Positions 45,501-59,084 of a DNA stretch of 64,000 bases are shown here, piece after piece. The stretch is from Paramyrothecium sp. XJ0827. Its lineage: Eukaryota; Ascomycota; Sordariomycetes; Hypocreales; Stachybotryaceae. The notes below the pieces were generated by a model. It was not told the DNA's origin. It saw only the letters and a list, made by a program, of their open reading frames with translations, and did not search any database. The DNA is taken from positions 1,984,001 to 2,048,000 of the forward strand of contig JAJFPB010000004.1 in assembly GCA_020881915.1 (NCBI GenBank), written 5' to 3'. How positions within the stretch are numbered: the stretch's first letter is position 1; each line of letters opens with the position of its first letter. The position numbers were made by a program, and so were the translations under genes.

Positions 45501-48500
45501 ACCCCGGTCGTCGCAGAATGGACTGGACGAGGATATCCTGGCACAGCCTTAGCCTCAATGAGCCAAACAGACTCGGGGCAAGGCGTCGGTAGCTGTGTAG
45601 GCGCTGACCATCGAGCGCGATCAGATGATGCTTGGCTGGCTTTGCACTCGTTTTGGGTGTGCCGCCGGATGCTGATACTCGAGATACAACAGGTAAAACA
45701 GCAGAAACAAAGTGCGTCGCTCGTGTGTCTTGGCTTGATGGACCGGGTTCATTAGCGGTTAGGTGATTCGAAGGGGGCGTCGTGGCCCAGCGCCGAAACG
45801 GCAGTCCAATCGGACCCCACCGTCCAGAGACACAACCTGGGGGCGGAGGGCTATATGATACGAGAACTGTGATAGACTGTGCCTCCGTGCCTTCGGCGCG
45901 AAGAGTCGAAGGCTGGCAAAAGGCCTAATCGATCCAGCTATGTTTCTATAGGCAGATCCGGGGTGCATACATGTGTTTGGGAAGCTACTCGGGCTATCGC
46001 GAGCACGACAGCCACGGAGCCTGAGTAGCGGTGCATCAGTTGCGCCGTCCATCTATAAGCAGCGAAGCAATCGATCAGCTCGATCTCTGAAGCTAACCTA
46101 TTACCAAATGGCACACATAGCAAGGTAGCATCGGCTCCATTTGCCGAGAACGTGGAGAGCATCAAGGTGGGTATTCGTCTGAACCGCCAGTCCATCTCCG
46201 GTCAGGACCCGTGCAAGGACAGGAAGCCAACCACGGAGCGCGCGACAAGGCCTCGACAAGCAACCAAGCCGTGAGCTTGCCAGTGATTCTGGATCGCAAT
46301 CCCATGAGCCAAAAGCGTCCGCCGAGCAGCATCTGTGGCCCTCGGACCCAATAGGGGAGGCATACGGTGGTTAGGCGTTTCATGTTGACGCCTCACAGCC
46401 AATGAAAAGAGGGTTGCGTTAGAGCGTCTCAGATCTGTGGGTTATGCGACCAATCAAGGTGCGTCGTAGGAGCACTTCGCTCCCCATCCAAGAACAGGGG
46501 CTGTTTCTAGTTGATGGACCTACCGGAGTAATTAGCAAGGCTACCCACCCCTCCTTTTTCGCTTCTCGAGGCCTGCAGGCCCATGGTTTAGCTGCGGATC
46601 TGGACGCGATTAGTGTGCCCTTGCTCCAGAAGATAGATTGTGTCGCCGGGTGCATTGATCTGCAAGGGGTGTATTCTTGGACGGTTCGTTACGAGTTTTA
46701 TGCCGCTGTATGAAGCATATCGCGAACAAGCATATCTCAGCTTGCTCAACTTGTTGGGCGCAAGCTTTACATAGACTCCCTTTCTGAAAGGAGATTGACA
46801 TTTCGGATTCACCTTGATTAGACGAATTCCTCGGTGACTGAGAGCGCAAGCAATGAGAAGCCGTGCCCTGCGCCCAGACCGCGATGCACACGCAACCAAG
46901 CAAGAAACCCCAGCTTAGCGTGCCCAGGTACTTCCCAAGGCATGCCCAAGTGGCAAGAGGAAAACCTGTGCCTTGACTACACATAGGGGAGAGCACCTGA
47001 GAACTTTTAATTAAGCGGCCCATGGCTGCGGCGGCGGATGCTAAAACCCTCCTTATAGACAGGCATCTTGGCGTCGAAGCGATGAGAGGTACCGTTAGGT
47101 AGCCAATTCCGTGCAAGGATACATGCCCAGACGCCCTGCACGGGCAGAGGACGTCCTCGTTTAGCAGGGAAGGTGCCTGGTTGCGTTGGAGCGTTGGAGC
47201 CCACGGCTGAATAACGAAAACACCCGCCCTCTTCCCTCCCCTATTCCGTGCATGGGCAGGCGAACCGTCAATTCTCACTCGAGGCCAAAGTCCCAAGATG
47301 CTCTGGTAAGTTATCTCTGCCCCGGGCACCAACCCCGATTTTACACAAAACGAGCGGTCGGTTCATTGTGAGCAGCATGTCATCGTGGTCTGGTCCTAAG
47401 GCCACACCCATGGCTTAGAAACTCGTTGGCCATCGAAAAGGCTCCCAAACCAATTGAAACCTGCATCAGGCCTATTCATAGGTTGGAGGCGGCTGTACAG
47501 AGATATGTAGAAGGCGGACGGCCACGTTACGCCTGTTCCAATCAGCGACCTGGTCGACAAATACGGTGGTCCATTTGCCGCAGTACGAGTCGCACAGGTT
47601 GCAGCTCCCATGGCTCCGAGCGACAGCCCACCCAGCCCACGGTCAGTGCCGTTTCTGCCGCCACACCAGTCGGTACTTGGACCAACAACTCGCAGCAATA
47701 ACGACTTCCCCTGCCTCTGGTTTGTTGTCTTGCCGTTTTCGGCTTGGTGCCCACGCATGAAATGGACTGGCTCCCCTGAATGCCCTGGATCTCTAGTCTG
47801 CTCAGGAAGACTCCGTCGTCTGGCAGGGGGGGGGCAGACCTGGTCATGGCCTCGATCCGGTCGCAGCCCACAGAGCAACCTGTAAGAAAGATGACCTTCA
47901 TGATATTTGTTGGTAGCTCGAGCAACAGCAGGGCACATTTACTATGCAAACGGAATATGAGCATCAACACCCATGGCGGCCAAGAGGGCAACCCGCCTCT
48001 CCCGGCACCACAAGCCTCAATTCTGGATTCTGGCTCCGTCCTCTCCAACCGCCCCCCGGCGGCCCCTCGTCTCCCGGTGTTTGAGAACGGGCACCGAAAC
48101 CGTCCTGTCAGGGGTCCTTGTGACGTTTACCCTCCTCGTCTCCCGCCCCTGCTGCTGCACACCCCTGTTGCAATCTGAGAGCCGCTCTCCAACAGGTACC
48201 ACACCCGAAACTCCACTCACACCCGTCCACCCACACATCCACAATGCCTATTGTTCGGGCACTCGTCTTGTTCAAAACCACCGGCCGCTGCTCTTGCCGG
48301 GCTGCTGGCTGCTTTCTCTTCTCTTGACGTGCATTCTCCAGCAGGACGTTGTCTGGGTATCCTATTTGTTCCTTGTCTTCTTTTTTCATTCTTCCCTTAT
48401 TCACTTCATATATATTACCCATTTACCAACATCACTCCCTCACCTTTAACCACGGCCATTCATTACCCAAGTTAGGAGACCGTTGACCGTCGTCTCCTAC

Positions 48501-48617
48501 TCGCACTCATTACGCCAGGCTTGCACCAGGCGAGTCACGTCTTAACTATACCGATCGGGCTGGAACTGGTTTCCTTGTTTACTTCGAATCCCTAAAATCA
48601 AATCAATATCGCCAACC
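42574..48617. other. Six-kilobase gene-poor region
   Basis: No protein gene is supported on either strand. Frames of up to 240 aa (e.g. 46610-47332 minus) have no motifs, overlap other frames on both strands, and lack splice-compatible continuations. The region is not strikingly AT-rich, so it does not look like strongly RIP-mutated repeat DNA. The last ~500 nt (48100-48617) are the pyrimidine-rich promoter/leader of the protease gene, with a TATA-like tatatatta near 48407. Confidence 0.45.
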
Positions 48618-50086
<1,469 letters not shown>

Positions 50087-51184
50087 AAACTTGGGGAGGG
50101 ACGGCGAGAACGGACGAGTCATTTTGTCCATGCCTCCGCCTTGGCGAGGGAAGAGGCGGGATGTGGATACTTGGATAATTGCCATCTTTAACGATCGGGC
50201 GCTGGCAATGTGCGCCCTGATGTGAAAATCAAAGAGCTAGAGGATTGATTTGTTCGATTGTATTCATTCTATAACACTGCGGGAACACCCAGAATAAATG
50301 TTTAGACCAGCATGTTAGCACGGCGTTATGAGACACTCTTCTGGAGAACCATGTTGGAACGATCAGGGGTCCCCGAACAAATGAGAGAAATGACATTGCT
50401 TTGCGCGGTGGGTGACGCCTAACCCTCAGCTACCATGTATCCCACTTCAGGTCGACAGAAGCAACCCCGAACTACGAATGGCTAAATAAGTCTGCTCAGG
50501 TGATTTTGATGGACGCGGGATGAATCTTTGTTCCTGTGACCTGAACGCCATACTATGTGCATTTACGGAGAAAGTTGCGTAGCCAAGGGGGACAGGGGGC
50601 CAACGCTACGACCCGTAAGACGGAGTCAGGAATCTACGAAAGAATCATTCACTGCATGTCCGCTCGCCAGCGACAAATCTCCAATAGCTAAGGATTGGAC
50701 TGGAGATCGCGTCACTGCGCCTGCCCGGTTAAGGGCGCCGGCTAAGAACGGTGGGAGGTTTGCTATCAGCACTTCTTCGGCACAACCACAGTCATTGAGA
50801 GGACTGAATTGCAATTTGACATCCGTGCTACGCCTTCGCGGAGGCGTTGGGGGGGGGGGAATACGCAATGGTGGGGTTTTGGCTGTCAGAAAATTCTCCC
50901 GCAGCATGAGCGAAAAACGGAGGGGGATTGGAAATCACAGCGAAGCACTTCCTTGGGAAGGGTGGACAAGGTCGAAAAGTTTTCTCTTTCTCTCTTGTAT
51001 TAGCATGATGATTATATACCATACAGAATTGTATGTACGCCCAAAAAAGAATAACAAATTATGCCGTCGATGGGAGGAGGAAGCAAGAAGCGAGCGTTGT
51101 AGATGCCAGAGCGTCGTTCCGCAATGAGAACGTGGGATTCGTGCGGGAGGAGGATTGGGTTGGTTTTCGGAGAGTCGGTGACGT
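50087..51184. other. Convergent 3' intergenic region
   Basis: Between the protease gene (+) and squalene synthase (-). A possible poly(A) signal (aataaa) lies near 50293. A G10 run occurs near 50850. No gene is supported. Confidence 0.5.
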
Positions 51185-52901
51185 TTATAGTTCTTGGTGG
51201 CCGCTGGGCTCGTTGCCGGGGAGGTAAACGCCCTTGGTTTTCCAAATTTCGTCGAACCGAGCGCCCAAAAGCCAGGCCGTGCCAATCTTAAAAAGGAAAT
51301 TTGTTAGTGCCTCGTTGTCCAGGCATGTGAAAAAGCAGGGCGAGAAAAAAGAAAAGAAAAACCGGTGAAAAAATTGACGGGAAATTTTATGGTTCCCCAG
51401 GACCCATGTGGTGGGGGCGGGAAAGGGGTAGTTTCGCGTCTAGCTCAAAGTGGATACTGGGTTACTGCGACTTACCATGAGGCCTGATATCAGGACCAGG
51501 CACACGAGTACCACGGCGAAGAGGGCGAGAGCCTCGCCATAGTCGGCTGTAGGCTCCTTGCCCTTCTTGGCCTGGTCTTGCAAAAGCTTGGGATCCTGCC
51601 TGGGGTACAGTGTCTCGATGAAGCGCTCGATCTGGAGTAGACAAAAGGTGGTTAGCAGGAGCCGCGATCGAGGGGTGGTACGACGTCAAAGTTGTACCCA
51701 AATACAATTCTCACGTACCTTGGCACATTGGACGGAAATAGCCAGGAAGTTGGGGTCCTTAGGGTCGTTCTTCTCGTGGATCTTTCGCGCGTATTTCTGG
51801 AACACCTCGCAGATGGTGCGGTGGTTCTGAGTCGACTCCATCATAATCTGGCACGCGTCGCCCTTGGTGATCTTGACGTTCCTCTTCAGGACGTCGGGGT
51901 TCCTGAAGACGATCTCCAAGGTGGCGATAGCCATGCCCTGGGGGATGGCCACAAAGTTGAAGCAACTCTGGTCGCGCATGCCCGCCATGTAGAATAAGCA
52001 GTCCTCGGCGTGCTTCAGGGCATCGAGCACCATGTGGGAGATGCAGTTGACGGCCTGCTCTTGGTACTTGGGGTCGAAGAGGTCCTCCCACTTGTCCACG
52101 TGCTGGCTCCAGATCTCCTTGGGGTACCAGCGCCTGCCGTCCTCCCAGTCCTCGTGGAGGTCGCGAATGATGTTGGTCTTCTGGAGGAATTGACCCATCG
52201 ATTCGGTCAGCCGTGGCCGATCCCCGAGCCTGGGGTTGGCGAGTTCTGAGGCGACGAATAGACGGGTGAGACCCTCGCCCACCAGTCCAGCAACGTAGTG
52301 GCAGTATAGCTCGTATTCCTTGATGGTCTGAACGCCGTTCTTAATCATCGCATCGTTCTCCGCATAATCGGCCATGCCGTTGCCCATCTTGTAGGTCACG
52401 TCCTTGATGATGTCGTGGTAGGGCTTCTTGACCTTCTTCAGTTCCGCTACAACAACGTCGAACTTCTCGAGCAGCTCCTTGTCCTTCTCCTTGCTCTCGT
52501 GGAACTGCCAGCCCTCCTCGTCAATGGACTGGTGGAAGTTGCGCAGGATGGGGACCTTCTTGCTGAGGGGGATGGTCATGTCGTCCTCGATCGTATCCAG
52601 GCCGCGCAGGACGAGGTAGAACAGGGTGATGGGAACAAGCATCTCATGGTTCAGCTCCTGGATGACGGAGGCGAAACTGCGGCTGGTCGCGTCCAGCTGG
52701 CGGAAGCATTCTTTCAGGGTCTCGGACTCGGTCGTGGGGTCACGCTTGTGGACGGGATCGTGCCAGAGTTTCCTGCGGTGAGGGACGGGTCAGCTTGACG
52801 AACATGGTGCGGTAGCAGAGGAAGCAAGAGGGCACAGGCGCATACCATTGAATGATGGAGCGCAGCTGGGATGGGTGCAGGGCATAGTAGAGGATAGACA
52901 T
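51185..52901 (-). CDS. ERG9: Squalene synthase (farnesyl-diphosphate farnesyltransferase)
   Basis: ER-anchored enzyme that condenses two farnesyl diphosphates to squalene via presqualene diphosphate with NADPH, the first committed step of sterol synthesis. Exons in transcript order are 52901-52846, 52772-51719, 51631-51476 and 51286-51185 (455 aa). Visible are the N-terminal [19 protein letters not shown], Asp-rich site 1 [12 protein letters not shown], the substrate block [17 protein letters not shown], site 2 [22 protein letters not shown], and [17 protein letters not shown]. The C-terminal membrane anchor ([17 protein letters not shown]) and tail come from the third and fourth exons; the fourth intron-flanked exon supplies [16 protein letters not shown]. 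Confidence 0.97.
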
Positions 52902-53611
52902 ATTGGCGTTTCGTCTGTCGCGGCAAAGCGCAACGCGGGGAACAGAGGGCGGTTGGGTTTTTGGTGGCGAGCGGCTCAGGAGCAGAAGGGGGGCGGATGA
53001 ACTCGCAGCACGCAGAAGGGCGCGGGCTTATGTATGGAGAGCGCGACGCCGAGAGATCAAGGTCTTGGAGGGTTGTGGGCGTAGACTGTGATGCGGGACG
53101 GAGAGAGGAAAGACAAGACGAAGTCCGCAGGCTCGGTAGAATTTGGCTACCTCACTTCACCAATTGAACCCTGGCATCCACACCCTTGTCTCTTCCCCGG
53201 TGCAACCTCAAGGATGTCTGCATGCGCACTAACATTATGATACTTGTGTCCTACTTTACCTTACCTACCTTACCTTACCAGGCTGGCCCTCGCATGAAGA
53301 TCAGGCAGATGGGTGCCGTAGTAGACCCCTTGTTTCTCTCCAATTCCTTGAGGTACTGCGTGTAGGTAGGTACTGGAAGGTATCTTACTTCGCCTTACCT
53401 CGAGCTAGTATCCAATTCCCATCAATCAAAAATTACTCCACAGCGTCCATTTCCAGACACCGCCAAAGTCGTTGCTCTAACGCTTGTCTACCTTACTGGG
53501 GGTCCCGCCACTGCTAATGTGTGTCCATTGACGCCTGTGGTGGTACCCAGAAGCCAGGCTGAAAAGGGAAAATAATAAATTGAAATTAGAGGCTCGGTTT
53601 CGATGATGTAG
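52902..53611. other. Intergenic region upstream of ERG9
   Basis: Contains the ERG9 promoter and clustered TTACC/GGTAGG words (53250-53290, 53350-53405). No first exon with a signal peptide was found that could join the Cys-rich exon at 53612. Confidence 0.45.
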
Positions 53612-53839
53612 CTCTCCCCATGTCAAGCCATTCCTTGCTGGATCAATGTCTCTGCTGGCTTAGACCGTCGCAACCTGTGCAACGATGCGATCGTCGGTCC
53701 CGAGTACGAGACACCCAACGGTTCGTGTGCCGTCAAGCTGGATCAGGATACCGGCTGCCACCTGCGCTTCAACTCAGGGCAGCGCTGCCGGTTGGTCCCT
53801 ACGGCCGGATGCGACGCCACGTTCAAGATTTTCCAGTAA
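53612..53839 (+). pseudogene. Probable relic 3' exon of a small Cys-rich (secreted-type) protein
   Basis: An open frame without ATG begins after a stop at 53609-53611 and ends at TAA 53837-53839. Read in this frame it ends with CNDAIVGPEYETPNGSC, then DQDTGCHLRFN, GQRCRLVP and GCDATFKIFQ. This gives evenly spaced cysteines and GC-ending codons like the real genes nearby, unlike the two other frames. It resembles the last exon of a small secreted Cys-rich protein, but no upstream exon with a signal peptide could be found in the preceding 700 nt. I therefore call it a gene fragment, or a gene whose first exon I failed to recognise. No family is recognised. Confidence 0.4.
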
Positions 53840-54768
53840 CAGCCTCCTACACGTGGCCAATGCGGTGCCTGATGGCGGGGTATCTATCGCCGACGGCCTT
53901 CTCGTATCCGGGATGGTTTTGCTACACTGAGCAAAACTTCCCCGAACGTTGAGGCATTGTGTGGTTCGGAGGCTTAGTAGATGTAAGATGCAGCGTGAGC
54001 CACCATGATTTCTGGTGAGATAAGAAATGGCAGATTCCGGAAATTCCTGTGGCAACAAGAAGATAAGTACAATAAGCCCAGAGCTCGTCGCAGACGCCCC
54101 GGAGAGTATGCTTCGCATATCTGGCATCACGCGCCTTCTCATGCTTCCTCCAACCCAAATTGATAGCCCATGTAAGCAACGAAGCATATGCAGAACGGGC
54201 ACACGCGACTGGCTTACGTGCAGGCTCTTTCATAAGCTCAACTAAGTGCCTTATAGCTAGAATCTATCCATGTTGGGCCTGGGTGTCACTCGCTACCTGT
54301 AGGAGGGTATAGGGTATTTCGCCATGTGCTAGGATTGGCAATCAAACAACTGGGAAAGCGTCTCTTTCTGAAGCTGATAGAAGATAATGCTAAACAAAGG
54401 GTCCGGGGAATGTTGCCCTGAATCCCCCATGACGAACCAAGGTGACGTGATAAGTGATCGTTTGCCTTTGTGAGTTGTGCTGACAGTTATGGTGCAATTG
54501 GAAACGGTCGATGGCACCGCAAGTCCATGCCATTTTACTGAGACACCTTGTACGCTCCCCTCGTTAAGGAAGGTTCGTAGACCAAAAGTCGTGTCCTTGT
54601 GCGTGCTGTCTTATCCACAACTCATCCCCTTCTCCACAAGTGACCAGGCTCAGTTGAAACCAGCAGAAACACCCCCGCCATTGCATCGAGGCTGCGTGTT
54701 CCACATGTTTGATTTGACCATTGGAGTTTACAAGACCAACGCGCAAACCTAGACTGTCGACGCCTGCC
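53840..54768. other. Intergenic region
   Basis: No supported gene. It holds the presumed promoter of the Ap4A phosphorylase gene. Confidence 0.5.
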
Positions 54769-55780
54769 ATGGAACCTACCGCTATCCATGGCTCGCAGAC
54801 GCCAAATGGTATCAGCCTGCCTACTGTCCTTGACGAGTCAGCGCTCCTGGCTCAATTTGATCGACTCGTCGCTGACGGCATAATCTTCTATGACAAATCT
54901 CAGCGCATACAAACCGAGACTGTGGATGGATGGCATGTACGTATATCTGACAGAAATGCTCCAAATCCCTCCCAGAGCCAGGCATAAGTTGCTTTGTACT
55001 CACATCCCCGAGTAGATGGAGTTTCGTATCACGAAGGCATTTGATAATAAACCATTCTCAACCTCCGACCCTTCCCTCGTCCACACAACGGCGGTTAAGT
55101 ATATGCCAGGGAGTGACATCAATGTGAATGGCTTCGAGATACAGAAGATGGGACAGACGCATCTCCTGACCTTCAACATGTTTTGCCCGTACAGGCCACA
55201 CTTCATGCTTCTGACCGTTGATGGATTCAGGCGCCAGTGGGAAGCGCTTGATCTGGAGGACTTCAAAGCAGCGCACGCTCTCCTGACATCACTCAACAGC
55301 GAGCATCTTGTCTTTTACAACTGCAAAGAGGAAGCGGGCTGCAGTAGGTTGCACAAACACATGCAGGCCGTGCCGAGAGAATCCTTCGATCCACGACGCA
55401 ACCTGGGTAACGCTAGTGGCCTGGATACCCCGTTTCATTTCTACAGCAGCAATCATGAGCCAGATGTTCCCAAACCGAAGGAACTGCTCGAAACATATGA
55501 AGGGTTTCTACGTGATGCGCAGCAATTACTGGGGCAGCCATTGACCCGGCCCAGAGAGGCGCCGGCGCACAGCCTAATACTTGACAAGACCGGTATGATC
55601 CTCATACCCCGACGAAGCGCTGGGCTTGAGCATGTGGGAGCAAACGCCTGCGGCATGCTTGGAATGCTCTGGATGTCCAGCGAAAAGATGATGCAGGATT
55701 GGTTGACGGTAGGACCAAGAAAGATCCTCGCAGAGGCGGGAGTGACCAGGGACAAGATAAGACCAAATGAGGATTTGTAG
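54769..55780 (+). CDS. Ap4A phosphorylase / ATP adenylyltransferase (Apa1/Apa2 family)
   Basis: Phosphorolytically cleaves diadenosine tetraphosphate to ATP + ADP, controlling this alarmone. Exons are 54769-54936 and 55016-55780 (310 aa); the 79-nt intron is phase 0 and joins VDGWH to MEFRITKAF. The HIT-superfamily signature HKHMQ (H169-x-H171-x-Q173) lies in GCSRLHKHMQAVP, with H171 the expected AMP-accepting nucleophile. The family blocks FNMFCPYRPHFMLLT and VFYNCKEEAGCSRLH are present, and a C-terminal domain (NACGMLGMLW) follows. The start is the first in-frame ATG; the length is typical of Apa proteins. The protein is likely cytosolic. Confidence 0.93.
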
Positions 55781-56514
55781 TCAGTCGCGAGGCTACGAGA
55801 CGACAAGCAAAACATCGTAAGAGCTGTTAGATCTTATGATGAACAATACTTGTCTTATCAGGGCGGACATGCTGATGGGGTCGGGGTACCGTATTGCTCC
55901 ACCATTGTCGGATCTCCAGATGTATAAGTCGACAAAAGACGGTGAAGAGCACTCACTTCCTACCTAAAGTTGAGCAAGCTGCCTGCCTAGCAGATTGGTA
56001 GGTAGCCGAACTTAAGCCAAGACGACTTGAAGTCGTTGGCGGAGGCAGTGAAGTGCGAAAGGTCGGCATCGCCGGGCCACGTAAGGCAGGGAGGAGCAGC
56101 ATCGCCCTATTCCGCGCCGTTTGATTTTGTTACGTCAGGGCTGCCAACGGACAGCGAGGAACAAATTCATGGGAATCTTTTTTCAGCTTGAGTCAGGACT
56201 TTTGGGTAAGGTACTTGTCCTGCTGGGAGGATCCCTGGCCATCGCCAGCCCAAGGACCACCCCACTACTTGAGGCTTGGTGGGGGCGCTGCAGTTCAGCC
56301 AGGTATTTCAAGGTATTTGTTGTTCTTGGCGAAGGCGGATTCATCATCGCTCAAGGTACTGGCAAAACATGTGCAAGCCCATCTTTTTCACCCCGCCGCC
56401 GTTGGACAACAAGCATCCACTTGCCTCTTCCCCAAACGTCACCCAGCGACAACATTTCGCCAAAATAAACTACAACCAAAAATTTCCAGAGCGGCCATAC
56501 ACAAGCACCCCAAG
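55781..56514. other. Intergenic region and leader of the DnaJ gene
   Basis: No supported gene. Frames of 90-160 aa that cover 56120-56660 overlap the start of the DnaJ protein and its leader and are probably chance frames. Confidence 0.5.
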
Positions 56515-58208
56515 ATGGTCGTCGACACGGCCTACTATGATACCCTAGGGGTCCAGCCTACAGCCACCGAGCTGGAGATCAAGAAGGCTTACCGCAAGTT
56601 GGCCATTGTTCACCATCCAGGTAAAATGCACTCCTTTCAGCCTCACACTGCTTCCCTACCGTCATGACGATAAGGGCTGACAGAGGCCACGAATCTCACA
56701 GACAAGAACCCCGATGATCCTAGCGCACACGAGAAGTTCCAGGAAATCGGCGAGGCATACCAAGTGCTCTCAGATACCGACCTTCGCAAGGCCTACGACA
56801 AGTATGGCAAGGATCATGCCAAACCACAAGAAGGCTTCGTTGACCCGGCCGAATTCTTCACATCCATATTCGGTGGTGAGGCCTTCGTGGACTGGATTGG
56901 TGAAATCAGCCTCATGAAGGACCTGACGGCCACCATGGACATCACCATGAACGAGGAAGCCGAAGCGCAGGCCGAGGTGGAGGCCGAGGGCGCGAAGAAA
57001 GCTGCGCAGGACGACGAGGAGTTCCCCGGTACCGATGCTGCGACGAAGCAAAGCATGAAGGAGCAGGAGGCCGCTGCCGAGGCCGCCGCCGCCGCCGCGG
57101 CGAACGAGAAGGCTGGCCCTTCAGCACCACCTTACAAGCCCGCGGTCGATGACGAGAAGCCATCTGAGAGTTCGGCTCCCCCCCCTTATCGGGCCCAGAC
57201 AGATTCGCCCGCGCCGTCTACCAGCTCGCGAAGCAAAACCCAAATCCCGATTCGCCCAGCACTCACCGACAAGGCCCACGAGGACTCGCAAACGGAGTTG
57301 ACGGAAGAGGCTTTGAGGGACAAGGAGAAGAAGAAGGGCGGCCTCTCCAAAGAGCAGCGCGACCAACTCGCGGCTTTCGAGCGTGAGCGTGCCCGGGTTC
57401 GTCAAGAGCGTGTCGACACCCTCGCCACGAAGCTCGTCGACCGCATTTCCGTGTGGACCGAGACGGACAAGGGTACCGATGTGACGCGCGCTTTCCAGGA
57501 GAAGACACGTCTCGAGGTCGAGAACCTCAAGATGGAGTCCTTCGGCATCGACATCCTCCACGCCATCGGCCAGACATACGTGTCCAAGGCTTCGACTCTG
57601 CTGCGCAGCCAGAAATTCCTCGGCATCGGCGGCTTCTTCAGCCGCATCCGTGACAAGGGCACCCTCGTCAAGGAGACGTGGAACACCATCAGCTCCGCCA
57701 TCGACGCCCAGCAAACCATGGAAGATATGGCCAAGATGGAGGAGAAGGGCGGCGAGGACTGGACTGACGAGAAGCGCGTCGAGTACGAGCGCCGCGTTAC
57801 GGGCAAGATCCTCACGGCTGCCTGGCGCGGCAGCAAATTCGAGATTCAGAGCGTCCTGCGTGAAGTGTGCGACTCGGTTCTCTACGACAAGAAGGTCCCT
57901 CTCAACAAGCGACTTGAGCGCGCGCAGGCGCTCGTCCTGATTGGTGACATCTTCAACAAGGTATGGACCTGCACCATCATTTCTAGCTTTTCTTTCACCT
58001 AGCTGCGACTCTGCCATGTAACACGCGCTGACCAAGTATACTGTAGGCTGAGCGATCTCCTGAGGAGGAAGGCGACTACCTCGTCTTTGAGCAGCTTGTT
58101 GCCGAGGCCGCTATCAAGAAGGACAAGGACGAGGACTCGAAACGAAAGAAGAAGGAGAAGCACCACTCCAAGACGCCGGAGCCCGCCGCTTCCAAGGCGG
58201 AGGCATAG
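56515..58208 (+). CDS. CAJ1: DnaJ/Hsp40 co-chaperone with DnaJ-X domain (CAJ1-like)
   Basis: Type III J-protein that stimulates Hsp70 ATPase. Exons are 56515-56620, 56702-57960 and 58047-58208 (508 aa). The J domain (residues ~5-70) has [23 protein letters not shown] at 34-36 and [14 protein letters not shown]. Intron 1 splits the Asp codon of HPD. After the J domain come [20 protein letters not shown] and a low-complexity Ala/Glu and Pro/Ser-rich linker. The conserved helical X-domain follows ([75 protein letters not shown]). The tail is Lys-rich. The architecture matches yeast Caj1 and its plant/fungal relatives. Confidence 0.93.
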
Positions 58209-59084
58209 ACACATGATATGACGAGGAAAGAGAGAGGAAGGGTCGTCGAGTAGAGGCAGCGTACATAGACTTATTCTCTTTTTCTTCTTTTCTTTTCTGG
58301 TTTTCAGTCCTTTCTGGCGGATTCCCCTCTTATTCCTTGTTGGTCAATACATTCAGGTTCTCGTTAGCCTGTTGGAACACATTCGATTCCGATATTTAAT
58401 AAGAAATGCCACAGCTACGACATCTGACCCGATGCGGCGCAGACAGCGGTTGCCGCTCGTTTCCCATTCTTAGCCCCAATTCTGGTTCAGTGTCCGTTGT
58501 GGTAATTAAAGCTTTATCTGCCTAGCTACTTCGACACACACATTTGAGCTGCCGACCACCATTTTCATGGTTGCTCAGCTTTGTCCAAACATCCTTGCTC
58601 GGTATATGAATCTAAAAAAAGGTCGGTGTAGCCTGTTCATGCCCGGGACGTCCTCGTTGGCGCTCGAGCCGTACTATCCGCCTGCTTGATGCGTGCCTGA
58701 AGGGGGTATCTGTTGGTACATAAATTGAAAAGACAAATGAAAAGTAACATCCCGCCCTGGGGGGAGAGTGGTAAAAAATTGTGACAGAGAAGAGAAGCCA
58801 AAGCGGCTGGGGAATGAGGCCGGTGCTGGACCGGTGCCAGGAGGGGTTTTGAAGACGAGCAGCCTCGACTGTAGGAAGGGGCGCTGTCATGGTGAAACAA
58901 ACGCCGTTATTCCAGATGTATGCTGTCGCTCCGTTTGATGCTGTGTGAAACTGTGAAGGAAAGGAATTTGAAAGAGTACTATGGGTATGGCGGCACGTCT
59001 GGTAGTTTTGCATATATTTTGTTGATTTGTGCTCCTAAACTTTAGAAGTAAAGGGGAGCTTCGGTGTGTTAGATTTTGTAGGGA
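58209..59084. other. Convergent 3' intergenic region
   Basis: Between the DnaJ gene (+) and the FFYA-repeat gene (-). T-rich 3' sequence lies near 58270-58300. No gene is seen. Confidence 0.5.

Noticed and set aside
46610..47332. 240-aa minus-strand open frame in the gene-poor region
   Set aside because: No motif, no codon preference, and the plus strand is also partly open; probably chance.
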